From: Caenorhabditis remanei
Taxonomy: Eukaryota > Nematoda > Chromadorea > Rhabditida > Rhabditidae
DNA length: 64,000 nt
Reading direction: 5' to 3'
NCBI RefSeq assembly: GCF_010183535.1
Contig: NC_071333.1
Span: forward strand, 5,888,587-5,952,586
The notes beneath the pieces are model-generated. The model saw only the letters and a program-made list of their open reading frames with translations. It was not told the DNA's origin and searched no databases. The position numbers were made by a program, and so were the translations under genes. Below are positions 46,778 to 60,100 of the stretch, piece after piece. The first letter of the stretch is position 1. The number at the start of each line of letters is the position of its first letter.

Positions 46778-47687
46778 TCAATGTCTGATGACCAGTTAAA
46801 GATACTCATTGTTTCAATGTACCTCTATTCTTATGATAAAGCTCAAAAAAGTATTTATAGCTCAGAAAAAAAAGTATAAAATCGAAAACGAAAAAACCAT
46901 TCGCATGAACAGGGAAACGAGGCCTGTTGAGCAGTACAGCGATAACAATTGTGTGACTGCTCGGTGTGTGTTGTTTTCACATGTCAATGACTATAAGATA
47001 CGATAATACACAGTTGGACAACACGACAAAAGGTTAGAGGTCATATCATATCTCTTGATCTACTTTCTCTTGATAAGATTGTGTCTGGATATTAAATTGC
47101 AATTGGTAGAATTTATTTATGTTCAGTGATGTTTTCAAATAATGTCCTTGTCTATCCAAACCTGCCCTCCTTCTGTCTTAATTTTTTTACATGTCCAAGT
47201 CTCCAAGCTTTGCTTCCTTTTCACCACTTTACGCAACATTGCTACGCAGCCTGTCCACAAATCGGCTATTAAAATCTCTCTGTATCAACTGGATCTTCTA
47301 TCACTTATCTTTCCTCCCTATCTGTTCATTTCCAAATTACATGTAGAATGAATTGATTTTCATTTTCAATTTATCGTTTTCTTACTTTTTCCCATATTCA
47401 AACCGACTTGCGGTTGAAAGTGAAGAGGGAGAGAAAGCGTTGAAATAAATGTTATCAGTAACAAGGTTATGTTATCAAACCTCTATATGTTTTGGCTATT
47501 TTCTCGATTCTCTTCATCCTTGATGTCGTATCTGTTTGCACAGTACTGATAACTTGATTGTGTCGTCAGGAATGGTCAGGCGGTCAGTATTAAGCACCAC
47601 TTTTTCATTTCCCCATTTTTCTTGTCATTAACCTAGAAAACCAAATCTCATCAAGGTTTTTTTCAGGTTTTAGCTAAATCACACAAA
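46778..47687. other. Intergenic region upstream of the reductase
   Basis: AT-rich, no gene seen. TTTTTTTCAG ending at about 47666, about 20 bases before the ATG at 47688, is a likely trans-splice acceptor. Confidence 0.45.
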
Positions 47688-48790
47688 ATGAAGATTGGAT
47701 TTATTGGAGCAGGTAAAATGGCACAAGCTCTTGCCAGAGGACTCATCAACTCAGGTAATATACTTTCATTTTTATTTCAAAGTACTTCACAATTATAATT
47801 AATATTATTTCAGGCAGAATCACAGCTGACAATATCATTGCCAGTTCCCCAAAACGTGATGAGTTTCTGCTTGATCAGTGCAAAGCAATGGGATTGAATA
47901 CAACACATGAAAACGCGGAAGTAGTACAAAAAAGTGATGTAATCTTCCTTGCCGTCAAGCCAGTGCATGTTAGCAAAGTTGCATCTGAAATCGCTCCAGC
48001 ACTCAGCAAAGAACATTTGGTAGTTTCAATTGCTCTTGGAATCACTATTAGAAACATTGAATCCGTGAGTCCAAAGTAGTTTTAAACTTCATATAATCCT
48101 TGAAATGGGTTTCAGCTACTTCCAACAAAATCCCGTGTTGTACGTGTTATGCCCAACACTCCATCCGTGGTCCGTGCCGGTGCCTCTGCATTTGCAATGG
48201 GATCTGCGTGTCGTGACGGAGATGCTGAAACCGTGGAACGTCTTTTGAGCACTGTTGGTTTTGCAGTTGAAGTTCCAGAGATTCACATCGACCCAGTCAC
48301 CGGTCTCTCCGGTTCCGGTCCTAGTTATGTGAGTGTTTAATGGTCATGTGATGTATTATTAGTACCAGTTTTGATTCAGATGTTTGCTGTGATTGAAGGT
48401 CTGGCGGATGGTGGTGTCAAAGTTGGATTGCCACGTGACCTTGCTCTGAAGCTGGCGGCTTATACACTTCTCGGAGCAGCCAAAATGGTTTTGGAAACCG
48501 GTGTCCACCCAGCTCAACTCAAAGACGATGTTCAAAGTCCAGCTGGTTCCTCTGTTTACGGAATGCACAAATTAGAAACTGGAGGGCTTAAGGTACAAGA
48601 CACTGATTGTTGAATAGGGAGCATAGTACATTTGAAGTAGAATAGGGTCATTGATATGATAATGATGATAACAAACGAAAAGATCACGTTGCAGGGTATT
48701 CTCATGGATGCTGTTGAGGCGGCTACAAACCGGTCGAGGGCAACTGGAGATAAGGCGCTGCCGAGAGACTTCCGAAATACTGAGATGTGA
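47688..48790 (+). CDS. pycr-1: Pyrroline-5-carboxylate reductase
   Basis: Five exons (47688-47754, 47814-48064, 48116-48328, 48380-48592, 48695-48790) give 279 residues, the usual length. The enzyme reduces delta-1-pyrroline-5-carboxylate to proline with NAD(P)H, the last step of proline synthesis. Visible features are an N-terminal Rossmann fold with GFIGAGKMAQAL (4-15), the VIFLAVKP strand, RVMPNTPSVV, DPVTGLSGSGPSY at the dimer/substrate region, and the C-terminal helical domain with LKDDVQSPAGSSVYGMHKLE. The usual PGGT of the family appears as PAGSS. No targeting peptide is evident. Several paralogues exist in nematodes, and the symbol is given for the C. elegans family member I believe this to be; that assignment was not checked. 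Confidence 0.93.
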
Positions 48791-50702
48791 ATATATACAC
48801 TCACAGTATTGTTGTTTTTAATTATGTCCTTCCTCTACTTATTTTATTTTTTCTCATGTCTTCCGCCTACTCCCATTTACCCTTCGTTTCGCAAAACGTC
48901 CCTTTTCCATATGTTTCCAAGCTTTTAAAACAGGTGTCTTGCATGTAAACCAAAACGGTCAACAAGTAAATTTATTTTGTAAATTTGTCCAAGGTAACAA
49001 TTAATTTAAAAGCAGACTGATTAGTTTTATTTTAGTTCAAACAATTAGTATGTGTGTTCATTCTTTTACCCTCATGTTTAGTTTATGACGCCGGGATGAG
49101 GAATCCTATTTTTTATAAAATAACATTTCAGAGAAAAGGAGAAAGAGTGTGCTGCCAAATGAACGGGAAGAACTATGATTAACCACAAATATCTGTAAAA
49201 TATTTATTTAATTATAATCATGAATTCAATTTTGTCAAGATGATTTTTTAAAAAGATTAATATCAATTTCTCAAATAAAAGCTGACAACAAGCCGCAATG
49301 TATCCTGCGTTTTGGTTATGCGCCTCGTACTACGCAGAGAATTTATCATATATATATATATATAATTTTTTTTAACTCGCGTTTTAGATTTCACTATTAC
49401 ATTTAGTTTCAAAAAAAATCAACCGCCCAATCAAATATTAAAACGAGGAGCATCCTCAGAAGGTCTACTCACGTGATAACCGCTTCAAATGTCTGCACAA
49501 GCGCAATAGAAATTAACTGTACAAAACCTTTTCATTGAGTGCTACATGATTCACTCATAGCCAAACTTGTGGATATTTTCATCCTTCAGTCAGAAACAAT
49601 TTCGGGGTTTTGCAAATAAGTTGTTTTGAACAAATTTGGATTCAGATCAAACCTTCTAAATATTTAACAAAAAATGTATGTTTTTTGTTTGGGTTTTTTC
49701 AAATAAAGATCTGAATTTCGGATTAACTGTCAAAATTTATCAAAGGTTTTTTGACGAGAACTCGACAGGAAAACCTTTCTGATGTAATAATTTGTGAAAA
49801 ATGTATACTCGCAGTGCCTAACTATTTGAAAAAAGCTTTAGCTTCTAAGAGTAAATCACAAAAAATCACTTTGGAATGAACGCTGACGACTTGTTATACA
49901 TTATTTTGTTAAAATGTTTTTCTAGTACCGTCATTTTTTGAATCTTAAGAAAAATAAGTTATATCTCACAAAGTTCCGAAAACAAACTTATTGGCAGAAC
50001 AAAGCGATTTGCTCATCTAACACTCATATAGAATTAATATTCACCGTTGTTGTTGTTTTATTTAAATTTTCAAACACTCAATGAACTATTTCATTTTTGA
50101 TTCATTGTAATAAAAATGATTATGTGCGCTAATTGTCCTAGTTTTTAGTTTTTGTCAGACTGAAACCTCTTACAAATAAATCGACGAGATACAAGTAAAT
50201 CTGAAAGAACATTTAACCAATTTTTGTTTTCCAGTTATTCTTATTTTTGACGAGCGTTTTCGTTCAAGTTTTCATAGATCCAATATCACGAGCTTTCGCT
50301 TTTTTAATTTCCTGGCAGCCCCTCAACACTGAAACATTGTGCATTGCCGAATCAATGGTTGCGTCGTCAGGGTGATTTGCCAACAACAAACAACAAGCAT
50401 CGTGCTCCTCTATCCATCAACACGTTTTAGTTATGAAGAGCCAGGCATATAAAGAAGACGAGGACGGGGAAAGGAAGGAGGAGCGTGAAGAAGACGAGGC
50501 CTTTTTCCCATGCATTCAAAAAACTTTCTCATTGCCACGCCGCTGCTGCTCGGAGCGAAAGGAAAAGAAAGAGAGGCATAAACGGGGGGACTCTATCCGG
50601 GGGAGAGTGAGCACCCCATTTTCTATGGTATTGCGTGTGTTTTGCGGTTTCCGGTTCGCATTTCTGTCGCTTTATTGAGCTGGAAACATATTTCTGGAAA
50701 AA
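48791..50702. other. 1.9-kb intergenic region
   Basis: AT-rich, with a (TA)n run at about 49349-49365 and no supported gene. An 81-codon Glu/Lys/Arg-rich frame (50433-50678) lies just upstream of the C2HC gene in a purine-rich tract and is probably leader or promoter DNA. Confidence 0.45.
49349..49365. repeat. TA microsatellite
   Basis: A run of about eight TA dinucleotides. Confidence 0.8.
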
Positions 50703-51366
<664 letters not shown>

Positions 51367-51618
51367 ACTCACTTGAATTAAAACTTCACATCTTCATCCG
51401 GATCAGTTGATTTTCTATACATCATTGTCACATCTGTAATTTAAATTATTTTCTTTTCAAGTTATTCGCATTAATTTGAATATTAACAGTATGAGTGTCA
51501 GAAATTGTTGTTTTGGTCTTGTTTTCTAACTGCAACAGCTATTCCATTAGTGAATTCAATACAAACCACAATTCCAAAACTTAATTATCCAGATTCCCAC
51601 GTTTCCCTCTTTTTCCCA

Positions 51619-53307
51619 TCACGCACTATTCTGCTGCTCATTTTCATTTATTCTGTACTGAACATCTCCCCGTTGCTTAGTTATTTTGTCATCTGTGAAG
51701 CTGTATGAATCTCTGACAGAGCTCGTTTCTCTTGAAATTCTCTCCACATAGAAGAAACAACATGCTGCAAACAACGACGTGACGACGAGAATAACCAAAT
51801 GCCAGTAGAGCTGAAGGACGGGGGCGTAGAAAAATGCGGCGCAGGATAGAGCAGACTGAAAAAGAGAAGGTTTAGGTAAATTGGTTGTGTCGAGAGGAAA
51901 TTGAGAAAAGAAAACTGGCAAAACAAACCTGATACAATTTGAAAAGCGAAAAAGCTTGGGCGCTTTGTTTAGAGAAGGTATCACAAAGGAACGAATAAAT
52001 TTGAGTGTTCCAAATTGCATCGCCAAATCCTAAGAGACCTCCAGCAATTAAAGCAATTGCTAAATTTGGTTGGATGAGTCCACCCATATCGTCAGTTTTC
52101 TTAAGAGAGGAATCTTGTGGAAAGTTAATGTAGCATAGCGCATAAACCACAAGATGAACAATTGTACCAATGAGAACAATTGAGTCGCGTCCAATTTTTC
52201 TGACTTTGTCTCCGAGTAATCCCGACAAAACACCAGCAGCAATTTGACCAAATCCAGTGCAAATGGCATTCAGAGCAAGAAGAGCATTTGTGTTGCTTCC
52301 GAGTTGTTTTGTGAAAGAGATGCATGTTGGGTAGATAGCTGAAATCAAAAAGTTTTGTTTCACTGAAACATATTTTTCTTTTGCTTGGCCTTCCTTTCAA
52401 AAAACATTTCTCAGATTCAAATTTCTTTTCGGTTTCTCACCTGTCCAAAAAGATTGCTCAATTCCGGTGTAAGCGAAAACGAAAGCAAGTATAATCATTT
52501 TCTTTGTGAACATCAACTTGAATGTCGATGCTACCAACTTTCCATAGTTTTTCCGATCTACGGTTTCCGGGTAGTGGGGAGCACGAAGTAATGCAAAAAT
52601 TACGGTAGAAATGAGAGAAAGAACAGTGAAAACGGAGTAGAGAATGTTGATCTACAAATAATAGTTTTGGGAAAGTAAACGGTGAAATTTCTTACTGTAG
52701 AGTTTGGAATTTGATCCTGAGCACCTTGCACACTGAACACAATAAACAGGAAGACACCACCAAGCAATAAGGAGCTCTCTGACATTGCCCATAACATTGA
52801 GCTGTTGCGGCTAGTGGTTTCTTTTGTGCAGTTTTGGGATAAATATGAACCTTGTCCAGTCCAAATAACTAAAAGATGAACGTTTGAGAAGTCATCAATG
52901 GAAAAAACTGACTAGAAGCTCCAAGACCCAAAAGTGCACTGCTTCCGTACAGATACCACTCATTCAGAAATAGAAAACCTGCCTGGAATAGTCTGAATTA
53001 GGTAGTTATAAAAGGAAACATGTATGTTCACCTGGAAAATTGCATAGCATAACGATCCCAGCACCATCGCCCATTTTGGTGTTAGAATGTCCACTATTGG
53101 AGCCGCAGCAAAATTAGCCACCGTGAAAACTGCGTAAATAATTGCCAAACTGTAGTAGCCCGCATGTTTGTTAATATTGCCACTGTCTGCTGCACTATCA
53201 ATGACTGCTTCCTCAATGAATCCTTGGGAATTGAAAGCAAAAAAAGTTGAGAAAAAACCAAAACCAAGTTGTATTACATTGAGAGTTGGTGTATCAAGTA
53301 GAGGCAT
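51619..53307 (-). CDS. UNC-93-like major-facilitator membrane protein
   Basis: Six exons (53032-53307, 52913-52982, 52696-52868, 52441-52651, 51929-52338, 51619-51855) give 458 residues. ATTTCAG lies eight bases before the ATG, which fits SL trans-splicing. About eleven hydrophobic helices are visible. Signature stretches are LNVIQLGFGFFSTFFAFNSQ GF near the start, IIWTGQGSYLSQNCTKETTSRNS between helices, YTGIEQSFWTAIYPTC, and GFGDAIWNTQIYSF late in the protein, all typical of the UNC-93/UNC93A family. UNC-93 itself modulates a two-pore potassium channel in muscle, but most family members are uncharacterised. The C-terminus is a short charged cytoplasmic tail. No transport substrate can be inferred. 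Confidence 0.9.
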
Positions 53308-54618
53308 GGTCACTCCTGAAATATGTTATATAGTCAAAATCACATTTTAATTTGAATGATATGGTGGGAAAGACATGTCGTGGATGATAAGAAGTTTGCA
53401 ATGTTGCGATTTTATGTGCATTCGTCTTGCCAGACAGTAAAACAGACTGAAGCAGCAGAGAAGGTAGGAAATAATAATGCTGACCAAAATCGGATTAATA
53501 AGAAAAATGGACAAAAGTTCGGGGTTGGAAGAGGAGATGGCATTCGTCCTAGAGCGCATAATTCATTTGATGTTGTCTTTGACGGAGGGGTCGTCACACT
53601 AAAAGATTTTTTTTGAAGATAAAGTATGAACAGGAAGGTGTAGAAGAAGAAGAAGACAAGGTAGACAAGTTGAGGAAGGAAAATGGAAAATAACGAATAC
53701 AAGAAGTGAACGGAAACAGGGACCTGAGTTGTAACTTCACATTTGATTGATTTGAACAGGAACATCATGTTTGTTGTGACGATTAAAGAGACGGCAGAGG
53801 AGGAGAAAACAGTAAACATTGTCTAATCCATGAGCCACCCTGGCAGAGCACATTTCTTTTGTTGTATCATTGGACAATTCGAGTTTGAAAGACCAAAACG
53901 GGTACGTGTTGCGTCCGGCACTATCTTATCATCAGTTCTAATGTTGATGACCCATTTGAATGACTAGATTCTGGGAGGAAGGTCAAACATTGCCGGAGCA
54001 GAAATAATTGCAGTGTGAGAATGAAAAAGAAAGGGGTTTTTATATTGAATTTACTGGTTTGGCTTAAACTGTATTACACGTTTTTTGTCAAAACAGAATA
54101 TTAGTATGCTAATATTGTTTTTCCGTAAAGAACTGGGTACAACTCAGCCGCGAGAAATACTATTGAAACCGGGTGGTATGTAAATGAGGCCTGTAAGTCG
54201 TTTTGGATGCTGCGAAAAATGCGAAAAATGTTTGACGTGTCAATTCAAAAAATCAGAAAATGCACAGTTCGTAAACAACAGCGTAAAATAAAAACAGTGC
54301 TAGACTAAATTTTTTTGCTGCACAGTTTTTGGGTCAGTATCCTATTCAAGTTTTTAGCACACAGAAAACCTCCCAAACATGTTTGTGGAATTTTTCAAAT
54401 AACTTGCTTTTTTGCATTCTTTTTTTTCTAAAACCTATTATTACTTTTGTGACACAAAGTTGTTCTCACGTTCCAGACAATTCAAAAAATGTTTCATTCA
54501 AAAAAATGTGACAGCTGAATCAAAAATAGACTAGAGTTTTGTACTTTTTTTCAAATGCTAATCGGGAATTCTGACAGTAAAGTATTTTGGAGAACATAAT
54601 AAATAAATAAAAGTAATA
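53308..54618. other. Intergenic region upstream of the UNC-93-like gene
   Basis: A 135-codon hydrophobic minus frame (53412-53819) lies just upstream of the transporter. It is poly-Phe/Ser/Leu of low complexity, opposite a purine-rich tract, and has no donor joining it in frame. Not called. Nothing else is seen. Confidence 0.45.
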
Positions 54619-57098
54619 TTATGATTTGCTTGTAGAGAGATCAACTTCCATGGTTTTGGCTATCAAACGATCGGTTACTTGTAGTTCCTGAAAATAGCAT
54701 TGTACACGTTATTTGCGATCATTTGAAAATTACCATTTTTAATTTTGGAAAGCAATATGTTATCATTTCTTCCATTTTCTTCATATCTTCAGATGAGAGT
54801 GGTCCGGCTAGTGAAGAGTCGAATTTTGTTGATTTGGCCTTGTGAACTGTTGTCACATGGGATTGTATCTGAAAAACAGGACATATTTCTTCTAGTACCA
54901 GATAAACTAGCTCACCCTTTCCTGAGTAGTTCTGTAGTGTTTACATATTCTACACTGAAAAGCAGCCATTTTAAGATGATTTTTTTGTACGTGATTCAGA
55001 GCACTCGATCCGCTAAATTGAAATTCTTTGATTGAAATAAATTACAAATAAAACTTACTGCGACCCTTTTGGTAATATCTCATCACACTTTCTGCATTGC
55101 ATGTTGATTGGTATTATACCGCAATCCGCAGATGGCTGAAATGTTAACGTTTTTTTTGAACCAACAAGTTTTAACTTACTGTAGGCCTTATGAATGTTTT
55201 TGGAACCATCTTCTTCACTACATTCCGTTTTACTTTCAGGTGGGTGAACTGAGGAACCATACGGTTTCTGGGTTCTATCGTCAAAATTTCATGTGGATTC
55301 CCATTGGAAGTTGATGGTTCTTGTTGGCAAAGTGTGAGTATTCGGGATGGCGGTTGGGAGTGATGTCGAGGGATACCTGTAAATAAAGCTAGATTAATTC
55401 TGATATTGGTGGAAAAAGCTCTAAAATGTTATTACCAGTTCGAACTTTTATTTCAGAATGGTTATTATAAAAAAAAGAATTCAAATTATCGAAAGTAACT
55501 TTTACAAATCGCACTTCAACTTTCTGTGATTAGCAAACTGTTTTTCTCTTTTATTGCTCATTTCTTTCTTCACATTGATTTTGAATCGTTTCTAATTTGT
55601 TTTTCTTACAATTCTTTTCGAAATATCAAAACCCTCACCAATTGGTAACATCTGTGGCATTGGTGGTGCCATCATTGAGGGACCGGGTAGGACTGTGAGG
55701 TCTACAAATTCATGAGCAGTCTGGAATCAGTTCTTCTTATATCATTTCCACATTACCCGATTCTGATGCAAGACAACCTACCAATAGTGCCATTAATCTT
55801 TGCACGTTGTTTCGAGAATTCAAACCGATTCGCATACATATAAAATGGTCGAACACAATAGGAGCGGACGGTCGTTCGATTTCTGGTGGATGACGGTGAT
55901 TGTGCCTGGAGAAGAAAATCGGTTTCATATATAAAATGTTGTAAAAATAGCGTCGAACAATTTTTCAGATCTTTGAAATACGAAATTTACTTATTCTCGT
56001 TTCACATGCCCCGTCTTTCCTAATTTCCAACTCGTTTGAATGTTTCTTTTCCTGCCACTGGTTTTTGTCAACCTGACAATTAGTATCTTTTCGAAATAGC
56101 ATCATTTGCACTCAATGAGAACTCATCAATCCGGGCTCCGAGATATGTTTGTATGTTTACAACGTGATTACACTTTCTTCTGCAGAGCGACCAAAGAATT
56201 GTTTTCCTCTGTTGTACAATGAAAAGATGTATGATGTGAAAATGTGCACTTGCTTTTTATACTTCTCAGGCTCAATCACAGCTGTCAGGATTAATGAGAT
56301 TAATCAACCGGTCATTCATTTTTCGAATACACTTTGGATAATGGACTTGTTTTAGATGAACTTCCTGGTTGTGTTGTTTGTTTGAAAACAAAGACAATCC
56401 CTTTTATGTGCTTTCTACTCTAAAAGATAAAAGCCAAACACTAATGAGAATAAGTGCGAAATTAGATCTATTCTTTGGAATAGGATAATATGTAACTAAT
56501 TACCATAAAATATATTTGCATATCTGATCCAACAAATACTACACGCACAAACATGATATATGAGTCAAGTGCAAAATTGAGAACTAAAAATCAGACAACA
56601 TTTCTCACGTTATCTCGTTTTGTACTTCTTCTGACAACCACTTTCTAAAAATAACAAAACATATCCGTTTTCAATCATCTAATCTCTGTATCGTACAAAA
56701 TTAGGTACCAACTAAAGAACCGGTCTTCCAAAATTTAAAACGGCAAAAGTTTCGATTGCGTGCCGCAAATAGAAGCCACCGACCGGTATTCATGCAAGTG
56801 GCTCGCGAGGCGCTGCAGCCCGGTTTTATGTGATTTTGCATAGTGACAACCGAATATTTTTACGAACGGGATAAAAGCATAGTATTTTTTGTAAGACATT
56901 TAAAATGAAAATGATTAATACTCACGATTCTCTTACTACATGAACAGGTTGAGGAGTCGGAGATGGGGAGTTGGCTTCAAATTCTTGTTTTATTTTTCTG
57001 GCAACGAGCAGAGCGTCCTCATCATCTTCCTGCTCTTGCCATCTTTCAGCGTCATCATATTCCAAATCGACAATTTCAGTTTTCACTTGTTTCATCAT
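54619..57098 (-). CDS. C2H2 zinc-finger protein with sumoylation-like motifs
   Basis: Eight exons (56926-57098, 55782-55905, 55639-55720, 55180-55376, 55059-55135, 54916-55012, 54734-54868, 54619-54687) give 317 residues, every phase consistent. The ATG lies nine bases after a TTCTTCCAG acceptor, so the transcript may be trans-spliced; further upstream exons are possible. Residues 1-60 are acidic and carry VKTE and IKQE. The middle is Pro-rich (LPGPSMMAPPMPQMLP). Two C2H2 fingers stand in tandem near the C-terminus: CRKCDEILPKGS...LNHVQKNH and CRICKHYRTTQERIQSHVTTVH. The C-terminal helix is Met/Glu/Lys-rich. It is likely a DNA-binding nuclear regulator; no closer family was recognised. Confidence 0.85.
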
Positions 57099-57107
57099 GA
57101 AATCAAT

Positions 57108-60100
57108 CTGGAAGAAGAAGAAATAGCGGAAAAACACTTTGTGAAGCAATGTAGAAAACTCATTAGAAAAAGAAGTAAAAAACTTTAAAAATTGATCTTA
57201 AAATAGACAGAACTGGAAACTGTAAAATTTGACTATTTGCTGCAGAAATCCCAGAGAATTAACCAAAATTCATCTAAAAATTCTTGAAGAATTAAAAATT
57301 GATCAACGTTGATAGAAAAAATTTCAGTAAACATATCCGTAAGGCAAAAATGAAACGAATGGAACGAACACAAAAACGGGTTGAGTTCTTGGTGAAAAAC
57401 GAATAAAAGAAAACAGAATTACAGGCAAATGAGGAGAGAGAGGGGCTAGCGGCAACGGTTAGGGCCATGCGCTGAGAGAGACAGAAGCAAAGACAGTGTG
57501 CGAGGGCTGATGGAAGAGGGATCGATGCGGACGAGGACAACCATCCAAAACCGGTCCTCGATTTGTTCGCGTTTTCTCAATAACCGGCTTGTCGTACGCA
57601 CCCGCACCAGGGGCACCCACACACAACGTTTCGACAACAATAAAACCCGTCTTACAGTTGTTGCGCCAATTTCCACATTTTGACAACCGCCCTCTACTAG
57701 ACACAAGAATTTGAGAAAAAATGGATGGACTGGTACGAAAGTATTTACAGGGTGCAGTCAAAAAGCCATTTCAAACCGTGTCAAAAACTCAAAACGATAG
57801 CTGGTTGACGCTACGAACTAGTTCCTGATTTTTTTTTTTGAAAACTACCGAGAACTGTGAATCAATGATCTTCCATAATAATATAACTTTCAAGAAATGC
57901 AACTAATGATTATAAGAAAAGCATAATGATGGAGAAGAAAAGTTAAACCTATTCTAGCCAGTCTCTATTCTTTCCAGTGTGAACAAAACGATGTCCTCTA
58001 CAGACTGACTATAAATTGAAGAAATGGCAGAAAAACCGGTTGAAACATAAATACATATACATACTTATGGCGGAGGGGAGATTGATTCTCATGAGAACTA
58101 GATTGAATTCTAGAACCCAAAAAACTATTTCGAGAAAAGATTGAGATGAAAGATAAAAGAGAAATGAGAAAGAGGAAGGTTGGGTAAGTTTCGGGGAAAT
58201 TCATTTAATTTTTGAGAAAGAGAGAAAGTAATAAAAAATGGACGGAGATTGTGTGATTTTAATTAAGTTGCAAGATTTCACAAATTATTTCACCGTTTTC
58301 TGGTTTAGTCGTTTAAAAAACAAACAGTGGTTATTGATTTCTTGAGAATAATACGATTATTAAAAAATTATTGAGTAATAACAAAGAAATGGAAAATACG
58401 CGTTTCATTCACTCAATGATAAACTTTAATTAATAATGGTACCGTCAAATAATGTAGTTTTACGTAGAGTGTAACTTGAACAAAATTTTTTTTTAATAAC
58501 TCTATCCAAACAGCCGATTCGCTTTTTCTGTATGAATTCGCTTTTTCTGTATGAATTTCAATCAAAAACAAAAAGTTCAATATTTTTAGTTCCATATTCT
58601 CTAAATTTTAGCAAACCCCTTCAACACTTTTGAATTTTTGCCCGAAGTTCCACGATTTTCTTTTTGATCTGTTTACCCACTTTTTCTCCTTTTCCTTCCA
58701 CTGGTGAGAACCTGAGAAAAGTTCTCTTCTTCTCGTTACCTTGAACATTAACATTCATCTTGTGATCCCCTCTCTCCCCATACTTGCCAAAACTTTTTGC
58801 GTGCGTGTTCTTCGATAACTATATGTTTGTGAACAATGTGCGAAGGTCAAAGAAAAGAAATTTGAGTTGAGTAGTGGGGTAAGGTGGCACAAAACATTCG
58901 GGAGGAGAATTGAACAGTTGCAGGTAGCCTCTCTTGTGCGGCGTTCGCAAATAGACGCACTTCTATGCCCAACAATGCAAAAAAAGAACTCGCCGATAAG
59001 AACGTCCACAGCAGTTTTTTCTTCATGACATTTGAGAAAAAGCAAAGGAACATTTCCGCAAATATAACATAAGTATTTGTACATTTTCAAGTCCCCAGTT
59101 TTCTTTCAGGTTTCTTTCTGAAATGTTGTTCCGAATTGTTTCAGATGAGTATGACTGAGAAGGCCATAAACTGAAAAGAAAAGAGAAGAATAGAAAAGAA
59201 GAGAACTATAAACATGGGTAATGATGGATGTCTCAAACCGGTTCCGGATGGAAAACTGGTGGAAACAAATTAGGTTAGGTAGTACAGTACGTTAGATTGA
59301 AATTGAATCACGTTACCTTCCTATACCCAAATGTAATTTAACGTAGTGAAAGAAAATGTGACGCATGGTTTGGAAAGATGAGATAATCTGAAATTTGGTC
59401 TCGTTAATTTCTGGTAAAATTAATTTTCAAACATAATGTCTTTCTCTTCCAACCCCCAAATCCAAAAGACAAAAACGTCACAGAACATTCTGGAGTTTTG
59501 CCCCAATATTCTTCATTCTAGAATTGTTTCCCAGAAGAATTGTTTCAGTAAACAACACGAGGAAACTCCATTATCCTTTTCGTCTATTTTCCCAGGCTCA
59601 CATCACAGCTTATCAAAACCATCTGGAAAATCTATCTGTCTTGTGTCCTTGTTTATCTGATTCTCCACGGACAATTTGATGAAGGTAGCATCCAATGCTC
59701 TCAGTATCACGTTTTCAATTACGAATGCTCTCAAATAACGAGTAGATTATGACGATAACAAACACAAGCCACAAGCTAGAATTGTATACTTGGAAGTGAA
59801 CAATTTATAGGATTATAGAATACATTATCTTTGTAGGATCATTCATGCAAAGTGTAATCTGGATTAGCAAAAAAACATTGTATCATTAAAATCTGGAAAT
59901 GCGGAAGCAAGAAAATAAGATTCTATTGCACACACTGGTAAACCAAACGAAATTAAAATGCATATAATTATAAACAAATTGGTAAACATGAATAAAAAAA
60001 ACTGAGGTTCCGAAATATCAATTTTAGGCTCAGCAATTGTAGGAGAAAAAAAGGAATTCTGTGTAAAACACCAGGAAAAGTATTTGAATTCCATTTGTAA

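Noticed and set aside
50433..50678. 81-codon Glu/Lys/Arg-rich plus-strand frame before the C2HC gene
   Set aside because: Purine-tract composition, no donor joining it in frame to the finger exons, and no motif.
53412..53819. 135-codon hydrophobic frame as a possible first exon of the UNC-93-like gene
   Set aside because: Low-complexity Phe/Ser/Leu, no in-frame donor; the gene starts well at 53307 after a trans-splice-like acceptor.
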